Below, in pieces: positions 50,652 through 59,468 of a DNA stretch of 64,000 nt. Position numbers and translations under genes: made by a program. The DNA comes from Terrimonas ferruginea DSM 30193. GTDB taxonomy: Bacteria; Bacteroidota; Bacteroidia; Chitinophagales; Chitinophagaceae. The DNA lies in the NCBI RefSeq assembly GCF_000425585.1, contig NZ_KE384403.1:34035-98034 (forward strand). The letters are read 5' to 3'. Every line of letters begins with the position of its first letter. Within the stretch, counting starts at the first letter, position 1. The notes beneath the pieces were generated by a model that saw only the letters and a list, made by a program, of their open reading frames with translations, was not told where the DNA came from and did not search any database.

Positions 50652-52139
50652 CTTAAACGCAGCATACACCCCATTCGTCCAGCCGAAACCATCCTGGTTG
50701 GGGTACTCGCCGCCGCCGGCTAATAACGAAATATCCACCACATTATATTTCTCCATCATCTTGCCGGTTGTGGCAAATACGCGCTCCACATTCATCATCC
50801 AGTTGTGCCTGATCTTTTGCGCCAGCTTTTCATTTTTATACCGCATGGCTGCTTCGTAGCCGATCCATTGCAAAGGCGCCCAGCCATTGGGCGCATCCCA
50901 CTGCTGGCCCGTTACATGCAGGCTGGTCAACAAACCGCCGGGTTGAAGAAATAAGTCTTCTATTTGTTCCAAAACCAACCCAGCCTGCTGCTGCCCGGCC
51001 AGTCCGCAGAACAGCGGATACGCCATCGCCATCGTCAGATAGTCTGACGGCTGTTGTTTGCGATGATCGTAATCTGTAAACGTTTGCTGTTGCGGGTGCC
51101 AGCAATATTTTTCGATAGCCGCTTTCCGCTGCGCTGCCTTTTCCCCGTAACTATTGGCTGTTTCCGGTTTACCGGTTATACGATACGCTTCTTCCAGTGT
51201 GCTTTCCAGGTACCAAAGCAAACTGTTCAGGTCAACGGGAATTAAATCGCAGGTATAAATCCGGTGCATCGTTTTTCCATCCCGGAGCCAGCGACCGGAA
51301 AAGTCCCAACCCGACTCACATGCCCCACGCAGATGCCGGTAATGATCCGATGGTTTAGCCGATGCTTCTTCATGCGAAGCAAGATCGGCCGCATATCCCT
51401 CCGCACGTGGCGTATTTTGTTCATCCCAATAACGGTTCAACAAAGCACCGTCGGGCATGCGTACGACCCGGCGTTTGACAGGTTCGTCTTCCGTCACCAA
51501 TTGCGCGTCCTGCATCCAGAACTGGTACTCGAGGGTGAGTTCGGTGATGTATTTTACCAGTATTTCATCTCCTTTCAATGCCTGCAGCAACCGGATGATG
51601 TGCGCGAAAAACGGCGGTTGCGACCGCGTTAAAAAATAAGTACGGTTGCCATTGGGAATAAGCCCGAACCGGCGAAGCAGGAAGGCAAAATTGTCGGTCA
51701 CGTCTTCGATGAACTGCGTTTCTCCGGCAGCGGCCAATCCAAGCATGGTGAAATACGTGTCCCAGTAAAATATTTCGCGGAAGCGCCCTCCGGGTACGAT
51801 GAAATGGTACGGCAAGCCGATCAATGTTCCGGTGTTTTCTACCGGGGCGCGCGATAATATTTTCCAGAGATCGGCGATGTGCCCGTCGATGTTGCGTGCC
51901 ATTGGCTGAGCGGGCTGCGGCACTACCCTGGGTAAATCAAAGTAGCGCATGACGAAGGTTTCAATTGTTCCGTCGGGTTGCCTTTTCCATTGCCGGTATT
52001 GTTCGAGTATCTCTGCTACCGGCAGTTTCGGTATACAATCGACAAATGTCTTCTGATCAGGAAAAACCCGCTGACACTGCACATCAGTGAACAATTCTTC
52101 CAGATCTTCCATGTATAGTAATCCTGCGTAGCGAATCAT
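50631..52139 (-). CDS. Trehalase (GH37)
   Basis: 502 residues, no signal peptide, so cytoplasmic or membrane-associated (TreF-like rather than periplasmic TreA). Signature 1: PGGRFREIFYWDTYFTMLGL; signature 2: QWDAPNGWAPLQWIGYEAAM. The catalytic Asp (CESGWDFSGRWL region) and Glu (GGGEYPNQDGFGWTNGV) are in place. It cleaves trehalose to two glucose. Its last residues come from the 40-nt repeat; the preceding TNGVYAAFKR is family-like. Confidence 0.93.
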   Translation of the reverse strand: MIRYAGLLYMEDLEELFTDVQCQRVFPDQKTFVDCIPKLPVAEILEQYRQWKRQPDGTIETFVMRYFDLPRVVPQPAQPMARNIDGHIADLWKILSRAPVENTGTLIGLPYHFIVPGGRFREIFYWDTYFTMLGLAAAGETQFIEDVTDNFAFLLRRFGLIPNGNRTYFLTRSQPPFFAHIIRLLQALKGDEILVKYITELTLEYQFWMQDAQLVTEDEPVKRRVVRMPDGALLNRYWDEQNTPRAEGYAADLASHEEASAKPSDHYRHLRGACESGWDFSGRWLRDGKTMHRIYTCDLIPVDLNSLLWYLESTLEEAYRITGKPETANSYGEKAAQRKAAIEKYCWHPQQQTFTDYDHRKQQPSDYLTMAMAYPLFCGLAGQQQAGLVLEQIEDLFLQPGGLLTSLHVTGQQWDAPNGWAPLQWIGYEAAMRYKNEKLAQKIRHNWMMNVERVFATTGKMMEKYNVVDISLLAGGGEYPNQDGFGWTNGVYAAFKRVNGQS

Positions 52140-52260
52140 GTTTGTTTAATAGGTGCCTGATCTTTGATCAGGGTGAGTGGGCAACAGAACGGGCACCGAT
52201 GTTTTTACTTATAACTTATTACCTATTACTTACAACTTAAAGCAACAATCAAACCAGCAC

Positions 52261-52292
52261 AAAAAAAAGGACGCGCTGATGGCACGTCCTTC
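52261..52292 (-). terminator. Terminator after the OmpA-like gene
   Basis: Stem aaggacg (52267-52273) with cgtcctt (52285-52291); on the minus strand it is followed by a run of eight T (complement of 52261-52268). Confidence 0.8.
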
Positions 52293-52324
52293 TACCGTTA
52301 GGGAACGGATCTTAATTATATTGA

Positions 52325-53197
52325 TTACTTCTTCGTTTCGAGGAGTTTGAAGAACTGATCCAGCTGAGGAAGGATTACGATGCGTGTGCGGCGGTTGGCG
52401 GCACGTCCTTCTACGGTTGAGTTTTCGGCGATCGGTTTGTATTCACCGCGGCCGGCAGCAGCGATCTTCGCGGGATCCAGACCATATTCATCCTGCAGTA
52501 CGCGTACAACAGAGGTAGCTCTTTTCACACTGAGGTCCCAGTTATCTTTCAACTGACCTGAACCACGGTAGGCTACGTTATCTGTATGGCCTTCCACCAT
52601 GAACTCGATGTCGGGTTGATTTTTCAGAACGGTGGCTACTTTACCCAATACAACTTTGGCTTCTTTGGTGATATCGTATTTGGCAGAAGTGAAGAGCAGT
52701 TTATCAGAGATGTCGATGTACACAACTCCTTTGTCTACTTTAATATTGATGTCTTTGTCATCGAGATTACCGATGGCACCTTTCAGGTTCATCACGAGGG
52801 CCATGTTGAGTGAATCCTTGCGGGCCATCTGCTGTTGCAGCGTCTGGATATAATTGTCTTTGGCGCCGATATTTTCCATGGACTTGCGGATGCTTTCCGC
52901 TTGTGAAGCACTGATCACGGAAAGATCCTCCAGCTGTTTCAGCGCCTGTGTATTGTTCTGCTTCAGCAGATCGAGTTGTCTGTTAAGGTTAGCGAGTTCC
53001 GTTTCAAGCGCGGACTTCTGGCGGTTAAGTGCATCCTTTTCGTTATTACAATCGGTCAGATTGCTTTGCACGGTTGTGTACTGAGTTTGCAGGGCAGCGT
53101 AATCGGCCTGAGACTTCTTAAATTTTTTCTGACTTACGCAGGAGCCGAGCATTAAGACTCCTAAGGCAAGAGGGGCGAGCATTAGTTTACTCTTCAT
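52325..53197 (-). CDS. OmpA-family peptidoglycan-binding lipoprotein
   Basis: 290 residues. Lipoprotein signal (MKSKLMLAPLALGVLMLGSC, lipobox LGSC), a coiled-coil stretch (about residues 20-120, QKKFKKSQADYAALQ...), then an OmpA/MotB C-terminal domain (about 165-285) with MVEGHTDNVAYRGSGQLKDN, LSVKRATSVVRVLQDEYGLD and ENSTVEGRAANRRTRIVIL. The last holds the diaminopimelate-binding NxxxxxRRT-like arginines. By family it links the outer membrane to peptidoglycan. Confidence 0.93.
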   Translation of the reverse strand: MKSKLMLAPLALGVLMLGSCVSQKKFKKSQADYAALQTQYTTVQSNLTDCNNEKDALNRQKSALETELANLNRQLDLLKQNNTQALKQLEDLSVISASQAESIRKSMENIGAKDNYIQTLQQQMARKDSLNMALVMNLKGAIGNLDDKDINIKVDKGVVYIDISDKLLFTSAKYDITKEAKVVLGKVATVLKNQPDIEFMVEGHTDNVAYRGSGQLKDNWDLSVKRATSVVRVLQDEYGLDPAKIAAAGRGEYKPIAENSTVEGRAANRRTRIVILPQLDQFFKLLETKK

Positions 53198-53268
53198 AAA
53201 CTGTCATTTTTTGTGTGAAAATAAATACCCAGACTACTGATACTATTAGTCGTTTTTGACACGGGGGC

Positions 53269-53276
53269 CAAAGATA
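53269..53276 (-). promoter_or_regulatory. -7 promoter element for the OmpA-like gene
   Basis: TATCTTTG on the minus strand fits TAnnTTTG, about 72 nt upstream of the ATG at 53197. The -33 region is weak. Confidence 0.4.
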
Positions 53277-53346
53277 ACCAACGCATTGCAGGGGTTTCTA
53301 TAAACTATGTTAATAAATAGGGTTCCAAAAACATGCCTGTTTTCAA

Positions 53347-53360
53347 ACGATAATTATCGT
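53347..53360. promoter_or_regulatory. Perfect 14-bp palindrome upstream of the MFS gene
   Basis: ACGATAATTATCGT lies about 45 nt upstream of the MFS start, near the -33 position relative to CACATTTG (53378-53385, 7 of 8 to the -7 consensus). It has the shape of a repressor operator; no adjacent regulator gene is seen. Confidence 0.4.
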
Positions 53361-53404
53361 ATCAGCTAAAAATTAATCACATTTGCAGCGCTCAACCTTT
53401 TTTT

Positions 53405-54691
53405 ATGCGTAGTTCATCGCCCCGCCAGGCTGCTATCGGTTTTATTTTTATTACACTGCTGATCGATGTGATGGGATGGGGCTTGATCATTCCCGTGATG
53501 CCTGACCTTATTTCAGAATTGAAAGGCATTCCGATTAATGAGGCCGCCGCAGATGGTGCGTGGTTGCTGTCGGTATATGCATTGACGCAATTCGTTTTTG
53601 CGCCGGTGATCGGCAACCTGAGCGACCGCTACGGGCGCCGGCCGGTGCTGTTGTTTTCTTTGCTGGGATTCGGTATCGACTATATTATTCTGGCCCTGGC
53701 GCCGGTATACAGTTGGCTTTTTATCGGACGTGTGATAGCGGGCATAACCGGTGCAAGTTTTACCACGGCTTCGGCTTATATCGCCGACGTGAGTACGCCC
53801 GAAACAAGAGCGAAGAACTTTGGACTGATCGGCGCCGCTTTCGGACTGGGCTTCGTGATTGGTCCTGCTTTGGGCGGCTTGCTCGCAGGCTGGGGCATTC
53901 GCGCACCTTTCTATGCGGCTGCGGCTTTGTGTCTCATCAACTGTCTCTACGGTTTTTTTGTACTGCCGGAATCGCTTTCAAAAGAAAACCGCCGTGCTTT
54001 TTCCTGGAAACGCGCCAATCCATTGGGTTCGCTGAAATTTTTAAATAAACATCCGGAGATCGGCGGGCTTGCCATTTGCTTTTTTCTTATTTATCTCGGC
54101 GCACAATCCGTGCAGGGCAACTGGAGTTTCTTTACCATGCACCGTTTTCATTGGACGGAAAAAATGGTGGGCATCTCACTGGCCGTTGTAGGTGTGATGG
54201 TGGGGCTTGTACAGGCCGGCCTTACACGCGTGTTGAATCCAAAATTGGGAAACGAGAAGAGTATTTATCTCGGGCTTTCCTTATATACCCTGGGGCTTCT
54301 GTTGTTTGCATTCGCGACACAAAGCTGGATGATGTATGCGTTTCTCATTCCGTATTGCCTGGGGGGCATTGCGGGTCCCGCTTTGCAATCCATATTGGCC
54401 GGACATGTTACACCGAATGAACAAGGTGAACTGCAGGGAGCCTTAACGAGCCTGATGAGCCTGACAACGATCATCGGTCCGCCGATCATGAATAATCTTT
54501 TTACGTTCTTTACGCGCAGCAATGCTCCCTTCTATTTTCCCGGAATACACTTTGCGCTCGGCGCGATCTGCATGTTGGCGAGCGTGATATTGGCCAACTA
54601 TGTTTTAACACGGGAGAAAAAAGAAAAGCCCGAGCTGCTTTCGATTATTGAAGGAAGTGCGACGCCGGCCGACCAGGCTCCCGTTCATTAA
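53405..54691 (+). CDS. MFS transporter, TetA-like subfamily
   Basis: 428 residues, twelve membrane helices. The cytoplasmic motif [20 protein letters not shown] fits the MFS motif A, and [20 protein letters not shown] opens the protein; the [19 protein letters not shown] region resembles tetracycline exporters of the TetA(A/C)-like group. The C-terminus is charged. Substrate is not identifiable and resistance is not implied. Convergent with the ArsC-like gene (4-nt overlap at 54688-54691). Confidence 0.88.
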   Translation: MRSSSPRQAAIGFIFITLLIDVMGWGLIIPVMPDLISELKGIPINEAAADGAWLLSVYALTQFVFAPVIGNLSDRYGRRPVLLFSLLGFGIDYIILALAPVYSWLFIGRVIAGITGASFTTASAYIADVSTPETRAKNFGLIGAAFGLGFVIGPALGGLLAGWGIRAPFYAAAALCLINCLYGFFVLPESLSKENRRAFSWKRANPLGSLKFLNKHPEIGGLAICFFLIYLGAQSVQGNWSFFTMHRFHWTEKMVGISLAVVGVMVGLVQAGLTRVLNPKLGNEKSIYLGLSLYTLGLLLFAFATQSWMMYAFLIPYCLGGIAGPALQSILAGHVTPNEQGELQGALTSLMSLTTIIGPPIMNNLFTFFTRSNAPFYFPGIHFALGAICMLASVILANYVLTREKKEKPELLSIIEGSATPADQAPVH

Positions 54692-55047
54692 AGCTGCGCA
54701 ACGGCTTCTTTCAAAGCGGCCACGTTCTTTTTATCGTTGCCGATAAAAATCTGTTTGTCTAAAATGACTACGGGTCTTTTGAGAAACGTGTATTCCTGCA
54801 GGATCAGGTCGCGGTAGTCTTTTTCGGATAGTTTTTTGTCTTTCAGGCCCATTTCTTTGTATTTAAGCGCGCGGCGGCTGAACAGGGATTCGTAGCTGCC
54901 GGACATTTCCTTCATTTTGTCCAGTTGGGCCGGGGTGATCGCCTGGGTCTTGATATCCTGGTCTTCGATGCCGGCTTTGTCGATACCGGTTTCTTTTATA
55001 ATGGCCTGGCAGGTAGTGCAATTGGCCAGATGGTAGATTTTTTTCAT
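54688..55047 (-). CDS. ArsC/Spx-family thioredoxin-fold protein
   Basis: 119 residues. Opens KKIYHLANCTTCQAIIKETG with a CxxC at residues 10-13, where ArsC/Spx proteins have CX5R or CxxC; the C-terminal FLKRPVVILDKQIFIGNDKK is typical. Probably a redox protein rather than an arsenate reductase; no ars neighbours are seen. Confidence 0.85.
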   Translation of the reverse strand: MKKIYHLANCTTCQAIIKETGIDKAGIEDQDIKTQAITPAQLDKMKEMSGSYESLFSRRALKYKEMGLKDKKLSEKDYRDLILQEYTFLKRPVVILDKQIFIGNDKKNVAALKEAVAQL

Positions 55048-55166
55048 GTCCGAAAGGAAATTTATCCGGCGTCAAAGATCAGGTTTTTGCGGCCAAATGC
55101 GACCACCGGGGGTTTTTTCCCGAAAAGCGCTGGCCCCGCGGCTCAACCTTTACGATCAATTATTGT

Positions 55167-55174
55167 TAACTTTG
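55167..55174 (+). promoter_or_regulatory. -7 promoter element for the NFU gene
   Basis: TAACTTTG fits TAnnTTTG, 18 nt upstream of the ATG at 55193. There is no convincing -33 element. Confidence 0.4.
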
Positions 55175-55192
55175 CAGCATAAACCGTGAATT

Positions 55193-55789
55193 ATGATCAA
55201 GACAGGCAATCCCGTTATCAGTATCTATACAGAAATGACGCCCAATCCCGAGACCATGAAGTTTGTGGCCAACAAGCTCTTGTTTCCCGGCAAGAGTGCG
55301 GATTTCCCGGATATTGAGAGCGCCAAACCTTCACCGCTGGCGACCGAACTGTTTGGTTTCCCTTTCATCCGCGCGGTGTTCATCGCGAGCAACTTTGTAA
55401 CGCTGACCAAAACAGCCGATACAGAGTGGACCGATGTGATTCCTTCCATCCGTCAATTCCTGAAGGATTACCTGGAAGAAGGCAAACCTGTGGTGAACGA
55501 AGAAGAGCTGGCCGTGCAGAAACCTGTTAGCAGCAACGAAGTAAGCGCCGACGATGATGATGTGGTAAAACGCATCAAAGAATTGCTCGATAACTATGTT
55601 CGTCCTGCGGTGGAAATGGACGGTGGAGCGATCCAGTTTAAAAGTTATTCCGAAGGTACCGTTAACCTGGCGATGCAGGGAAGCTGCTCCGGTTGTCCTT
55701 CCAGCATGATCACGCTGAAAGCGGGTATTGAAGGAATGATGAAACGCATGATACCCGAAGTACAGGAAGTAGTAGCCGAAGCTGAATAA
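55193..55789 (+). CDS. NFU-type iron-sulfur carrier (Nfu N-terminal domain + NifU C-terminal domain)
   Basis: 198 residues. Nfu_N-like domain (about 13-100, including TEMTPNPETMKFVANKLLFP and GFPFIRAVFIASNFVTL) and a NifU-like domain (about 118-195) whose CxxC is in MQGSCSGCPSSMITLKAGIE. NFU proteins carry [4Fe-4S] clusters to target apoproteins, which here could include the many iron-sulfur enzymes of the respiratory chain. Ends at a terminator hairpin. Confidence 0.93.
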   Translation: MIKTGNPVISIYTEMTPNPETMKFVANKLLFPGKSADFPDIESAKPSPLATELFGFPFIRAVFIASNFVTLTKTADTEWTDVIPSIRQFLKDYLEEGKPVVNEEELAVQKPVSSNEVSADDDDVVKRIKELLDNYVRPAVEMDGGAIQFKSYSEGTVNLAMQGSCSGCPSSMITLKAGIEGMMKRMIPEVQEVVAEAE

Positions 55790-55808
55790 GCGGAAGCGAT
55801 AAAAAAAT

Positions 55809-55840
55809 AAAAAAGTCCCTCGCCTTGGCGGGGACTTTTC
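55809..55840. terminator. Terminator between convergent NFU and dehydrogenase genes
   Basis: aaaagtccctcgcc/ggcggggactttt forms a stem with one bulged base, A/T runs on both sides, between the NFU stop (55789) and the saccharopine dehydrogenase-like stop (55843); it can serve both strands. Confidence 0.8.
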
Positions 55841-55842
55841 GT

Positions 55843-56970
55843 TTACACACCTACCGGCCGCATGGTCTTACGCCAATGCACGCCACGTTCGCCGAGATAA
55901 TGCAATACAAAATCAAAACAGGTTTTATCACGCCCCACCAGCTCCGGCGGGTAAACACCTTTCTCAGTAAATAAACCGTTGGCAATAAGATTGACGGCGG
56001 CGGTGCAGGTATAACCTGTGGAGCGCGCCATCGACGATGTATGAGAAGCTTCATCGTATTTATCCAGTAATTCATAGATCACGGTCTGGCTCTCGCTTTT
56101 CACCATCACTTTCATCACGGTCAGTTCCTGCTCGCCGGGCTGCAGTTTCCATTGATCAATTAGAAAAGCGGCGCTGAAATCGAGCGGACGAATCTTCTGC
56201 CCGGAAACTTTTACGGCATCGGTATTGAAAAAACCGGCGGTTTGCAAAGCCACTATGAGATCGATATGACCGGGATAACGCAATGTTTTTTCCTTCATAT
56301 CGGGAATGTGCTTCATCGTGAACAACAACGAACGCAAACCATCCGTGTTAAACGCTTCCAGTTCTCCTACGCCATCGAAGGATAATAGTTCCCGTTCGCT
56401 GAGAGCGGGGCGCACGACGATCTCTCCGTTCTCTACCAGGCGTGCAGGCCTCGTGTATTCTTCTATTACATCGATGGGAGAAAACGGTGCTTTATACAAA
56501 AACGGCGGTTGCGGATGCTGCGGCAGACCGCCTACATAGATGAGTGCTTCTTTTATGGCCATCTCTTCGTTGTAGCGGCCGATGATGAAGTTGTTCATGC
56601 CCGGCGCCACGCCGCAATCAGTGATCACCGTTACGCCCTGCTCACGCGCGAGTGCGTCGAGTGCCAATACATCTTCGGGGAAAAAGGAAATGTCTACAAT
56701 GTTTTTTCCGGCACGGATAGCAGCCTCCAGCACGGCATAACCCATGAAGCCCGGTACCGCGGTTACCACTAATTCATAGGGCGCGAGTAAGGTAGCGTAG
56801 TGTGTATAATCGTTTAAATCAGCCTGGCGTATTTCTACATCAGGCGAACTTTGTTTGAGTTGTTCGAGATTGGGTTGGCTGATATCGAAGGAGGTAACAG
56901 TATGCTGGCTGGCAAGATCGGCGGCAATGGCGCGGCCTACCATGCCGGCACCGAGAACGGCTATTTTCAT
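55843..56970 (-). CDS. Saccharopine dehydrogenase-like NAD(P)-binding protein
   Basis: 375 residues. The N-terminal Rossmann motif MKIAVLGAGMVGRAIAADLA, then the central parts (VVTAVPGFMGYAVLEAAIRA, ISFFPEDVLALDALAREQGV, VITDCGVAPGMNNFIIGRYN) and a C-terminal domain as in lysine-degradation saccharopine dehydrogenases. Could instead be a homospermidine synthase-like or lysine 6-dehydrogenase-like enzyme; the substrate is not clear. Alone, not in a lysine operon. Confidence 0.83.
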   Translation of the reverse strand: MKIAVLGAGMVGRAIAADLASQHTVTSFDISQPNLEQLKQSSPDVEIRQADLNDYTHYATLLAPYELVVTAVPGFMGYAVLEAAIRAGKNIVDISFFPEDVLALDALAREQGVTVITDCGVAPGMNNFIIGRYNEEMAIKEALIYVGGLPQHPQPPFLYKAPFSPIDVIEEYTRPARLVENGEIVVRPALSERELLSFDGVGELEAFNTDGLRSLLFTMKHIPDMKEKTLRYPGHIDLIVALQTAGFFNTDAVKVSGQKIRPLDFSAAFLIDQWKLQPGEQELTVMKVMVKSESQTVIYELLDKYDEASHTSSMARSTGYTCTAAVNLIANGLFTEKGVYPPELVGRDKTCFDFVLHYLGERGVHWRKTMRPVGV

Positions 56971-57019
56971 TTGTAAAAAATGGTTTGGCTAAAAATACAG
57001 GCTTCCGCGCAACGATGAA

Positions 57020-57340
57020 TTATTTACGGCTTTTCTTTTTAGGAGCTGCTTTTTTCTTACGGGGCTTTTTGAAAACCGGTTCATCTTCTGCAGCAATACT
57101 TCTTTCATCCCAGTGTGTAGGCAAGAGAAGAAGCCGGACATTTATCTGGAGAAATTCAGCAATCTGGTAAAGCTCGGGAAAACGAGGTTGGTTTTTATTC
57201 GTGCACCAATCAGATACGGTGGTTGGATGAACGCCCATAAAATCGGCGAGTTGTCTGTTCGTCTTTCCCGCATCTGCTAGCGCGGCTTTTATCCTGTTAT
57301 ATTTCGTTATTTCCTCCATGCTATTATTGTCCCCGCTCAA
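57020..57340 (-). CDS. XRE-family helix-turn-helix regulator
   Basis: 106 residues. The helix-turn-helix is KTNRQLADFMGVHPTTVSDW and the domain continues NKNQPRFPELYQIAEFLQIN. A strongly basic tail follows (FKKPRKKKAAPKKKSRK). No partner toxin is adjacent. The start is at 57340, or seven codons in at ATG 57319 (MEEITKYNRIK). Confidence 0.83.
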   Translation of the reverse strand: MSGDNNSMEEITKYNRIKAALADAGKTNRQLADFMGVHPTTVSDWCTNKNQPRFPELYQIAEFLQINVRLLLLPTHWDERSIAAEDEPVFKKPRKKKAAPKKKSRK

Positions 57341-57521
57341 ATATAAATTCTCTCAAACAATTGATTGACAGTATATTATATTCTATATGGGTATATAATT
57401 AGTCTTTTAAACGATTATTACCGTCTAATGGAGTTTTTTTTGAATAAATTTGAGCAGATAGCAAAACCGGCTATTTGACGGGGGGAGACGTCTATTTTGA
57501 ATTACAAATAGTGTCCCGTTT
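57341..57521. other. AT-rich divergent spacer
   Basis: Strongly AT-rich, with TATATTATATTC runs. It holds TAAATTTG (57445-57452), a possible -7 element for the sigma-like gene without a good -33 partner, and the small inverted repeat CTATTT...AAATAG close to its start codon. Nothing else is identified. Confidence 0.4.
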
Positions 57522-57794
57522 ATGAATCCTATTCACAACATGAGCAGCTTTGCTCAATACACCAGCGAACTGCACCAGCCTTTGTACCGTTTCGGCCGCA
57601 TTCTTACCAAGACACCAGAAGCCGCCGACAAGTTAACGCATGAAGTACTGGAAGAACTCTGGGAAAAACGCGAAGAATTAACCACGGAAAAAGAAGTGCG
57701 CCGCTTTGTAACAGAACGGATGTTCCGGCGATCCCAAAGCTGGATTCACGACCAGGTATTAAAGCTCGTAACGAAGATGCCATCTAACAATTGA
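57522..57794 (+). CDS. Short sigma-70 region-2-like protein
   Basis: 90 residues (start 57522 or ATG 57540). The central part LYRFGRILTKTPEAADKLTH, then EVLEELWEKREELTTEKEVR matches ECF sigma region 2, and RFVTERMFRRSQSWIHDQV continues the helix, but there is no region 4 and the gene ends at a good terminator (57801-57825). It could bind core RNA polymerase as a modulator, or be a truncated sigma gene. The family resemblance is moderate. Confidence 0.6.
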   Translation: MNPIHNMSSFAQYTSELHQPLYRFGRILTKTPEAADKLTHEVLEELWEKREELTTEKEVRRFVTERMFRRSQSWIHDQVLKLVTKMPSNN

Positions 57795-57800
57795 TCATAC

Positions 57801-57828
57801 CCTCCGCTTAAACGCGGAGGTTTTTATT
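57801..57828 (+). terminator. Terminator after the sigma-like gene
   Basis: cctccgc (57801-57807) pairs with gcggagg (57814-57820), followed directly by TTTTTATTTT on the + strand. Confidence 0.88.
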
Positions 57829-57904
57829 TTCCCCAAAAAAATCCGGGACCACGTTTTTCAACACGATCCCGGCTTAGATGGAACGGCTCATATAAGGGGA
57901 ATAC

Positions 57905-58666
57905 TCAACTCATTTTTGGTGCACCAAAGCTCACAGGGCGTCCGCTGATCAGCGACACATCACCTTTTTCATTCATCACCTGGAAGTATACGGTGTAAGA
58001 ACTATTTGGTGCAAAACTGAAAGCACCGCTGCACATGCCGTGTCCGATTTTAATTTTTCCATCTTCCACGGGCAGGTACCAGGTAGTTTCTTTACCGGTA
58101 GCTTTATCTGCCACCACCGTTTTCACCAGGTATTCACCTTCGCATTTTATACCGGCACTAAAATTTACATACATCGCGGGGCCGCAACCAAACATCGTAT
58201 ATTCTTCACCCGTTTTCACCGGTATAGAAGTAAACTCCGGTTTGGCGTAGGTCTTTTCTTCTTTCGTTACGGTCCAGGTGACGGCGGTCCATTTATTATC
58301 CTGGTAGCGGCGCAGCCTTGTTTCCGCCTCTTTCTGTTTCATGCCATCGATATGGAGTTTATAGGTCACGCCTTTTTTCAACGGGCGTTCGGGGCGTAGC
58401 AGCGCCTGCGTAAGACCGTATTGTCCTTCGTTTGTTTCCTGCACGATCAGTTTGATGCGTTCCTTGCCGGCCACGAGCCAGGCGTTATGTTTGCCGGAAA
58501 GATCGCGTATCGTTTGCTGATCGCTGGCAAAACCATCAATCACAATGATGGGATTGGAAGAGATCATATTTCCCGAAGGGAAAAAATAAAGCCCGCTGCT
58601 GGTACACTTTGCCCACAGGCTCATACTCATCAAACCTGCTGCTATCAATAGAAAAACTTTTTTCAT
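57905..58666 (-). CDS. Secreted hypothetical protein
   Basis: 253 residues. Signal peptide MKKVFLLIAAGLMSMSLWAK followed by two beta-rich domains (GLYFFPSGNMISSNPIIVID; VTYKLHIDGMKQKEAETRLR; MYVNFSAGIKCEGEYLVKTV). No recognised family. Cysteines in CTSSG, FGCGPAM, IKCEGEYL and GMCSGAFS may form disulfides. Confidence 0.75.
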   Translation of the reverse strand: MKKVFLLIAAGLMSMSLWAKCTSSGLYFFPSGNMISSNPIIVIDGFASDQQTIRDLSGKHNAWLVAGKERIKLIVQETNEGQYGLTQALLRPERPLKKGVTYKLHIDGMKQKEAETRLRRYQDNKWTAVTWTVTKEEKTYAKPEFTSIPVKTGEEYTMFGCGPAMYVNFSAGIKCEGEYLVKTVVADKATGKETTWYLPVEDGKIKIGHGMCSGAFSFAPNSSYTVYFQVMNEKGDVSLISGRPVSFGAPKMS

Positions 58667-58848
58667 CTTGTTTGCTTTTTTACAGGATGTAACCGGCGCC
58701 TCTTTTACATAACGATGTCACTGCTTTTTTTCGTGTATCTTTCTGTTTAAGTGTACGTTAACAAAACCGGTGATGCCGCTCCCACACCAAACTTGTTTCC
58801 TAACGCCCACTGCCTTAACTTATCTGTTCATTTTTAAAGCCCCCGGCC

Positions 58849-59370
58849 ATGATCGTCGTTTATATTATAATCGGATTAATAGCACTGCTGCTGATCATTG
58901 CAACGGTATTACCCTCTTCCTACAACATTGAAAGAAACACGGTTATTACCTGTCCCGTCGATTTTGTCAAGAACAAAATCAGTGACCTTAATCATTACAG
59001 CGAATGGAATCCGTGGCAGCAGTCCGATCCCAAAGCCACTAAAACCATCACCGGCACGCCTTCACAACCCGGCCACCGCTACGAATGGAACGGACCCAAG
59101 GTGGGCAATGGTCACCTCACCCTTACCTCGCTCGACGAAAGACATGTGCATTTCAAATTGCAATTCATCAAACCATTCGCTTCCATTGCCAACGACAACT
59201 GGCTCTTCGAACCCTGGCACGATACCAATACCAAAGTCACCTGGCAGAACAATGGCAAATTTGCCTGGCCTGTTGCCCGCCTCATGGGACCTTTTATCAT
59301 GAAACACATGGGACAGCAATTCGAAAAAGGGCTGAATAATCTCAAAAAAATGTGCGAAGAGGGTTCCTGA
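58849..59370 (+). CDS. SRPBCC (polyketide cyclase-like) ligand-binding protein with N-terminal anchor
   Basis: 173 residues. One N-terminal membrane helix (MIVVYIIIGLIALLLIIATV), then an SRPBCC/START-like fold (NIERNTVITCPVDFVKNKIS, HYSEWNPWQQSDPKATKTI, PGHRYEWNGPKVGNGHLTL) with the C-terminal helix (FIMKHMGQQFEKGLNNLKKM). Binds an unknown hydrophobic ligand by family analogy. Confidence 0.82.
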   Translation: MIVVYIIIGLIALLLIIATVLPSSYNIERNTVITCPVDFVKNKISDLNHYSEWNPWQQSDPKATKTITGTPSQPGHRYEWNGPKVGNGHLTLTSLDERHVHFKLQFIKPFASIANDNWLFEPWHDTNTKVTWQNNGKFAWPVARLMGPFIMKHMGQQFEKGLNNLKKMCEEGS

Positions 59371-59468
59371 TAAACTTTCCGTGAAATTTTTCTTAAGAAT
59401 CCGCTTCATTGCCGGTCTACAGCCCCTTTTGCCGGGATTTTTGTCCGATTATTGGGATATTTGAAAAG

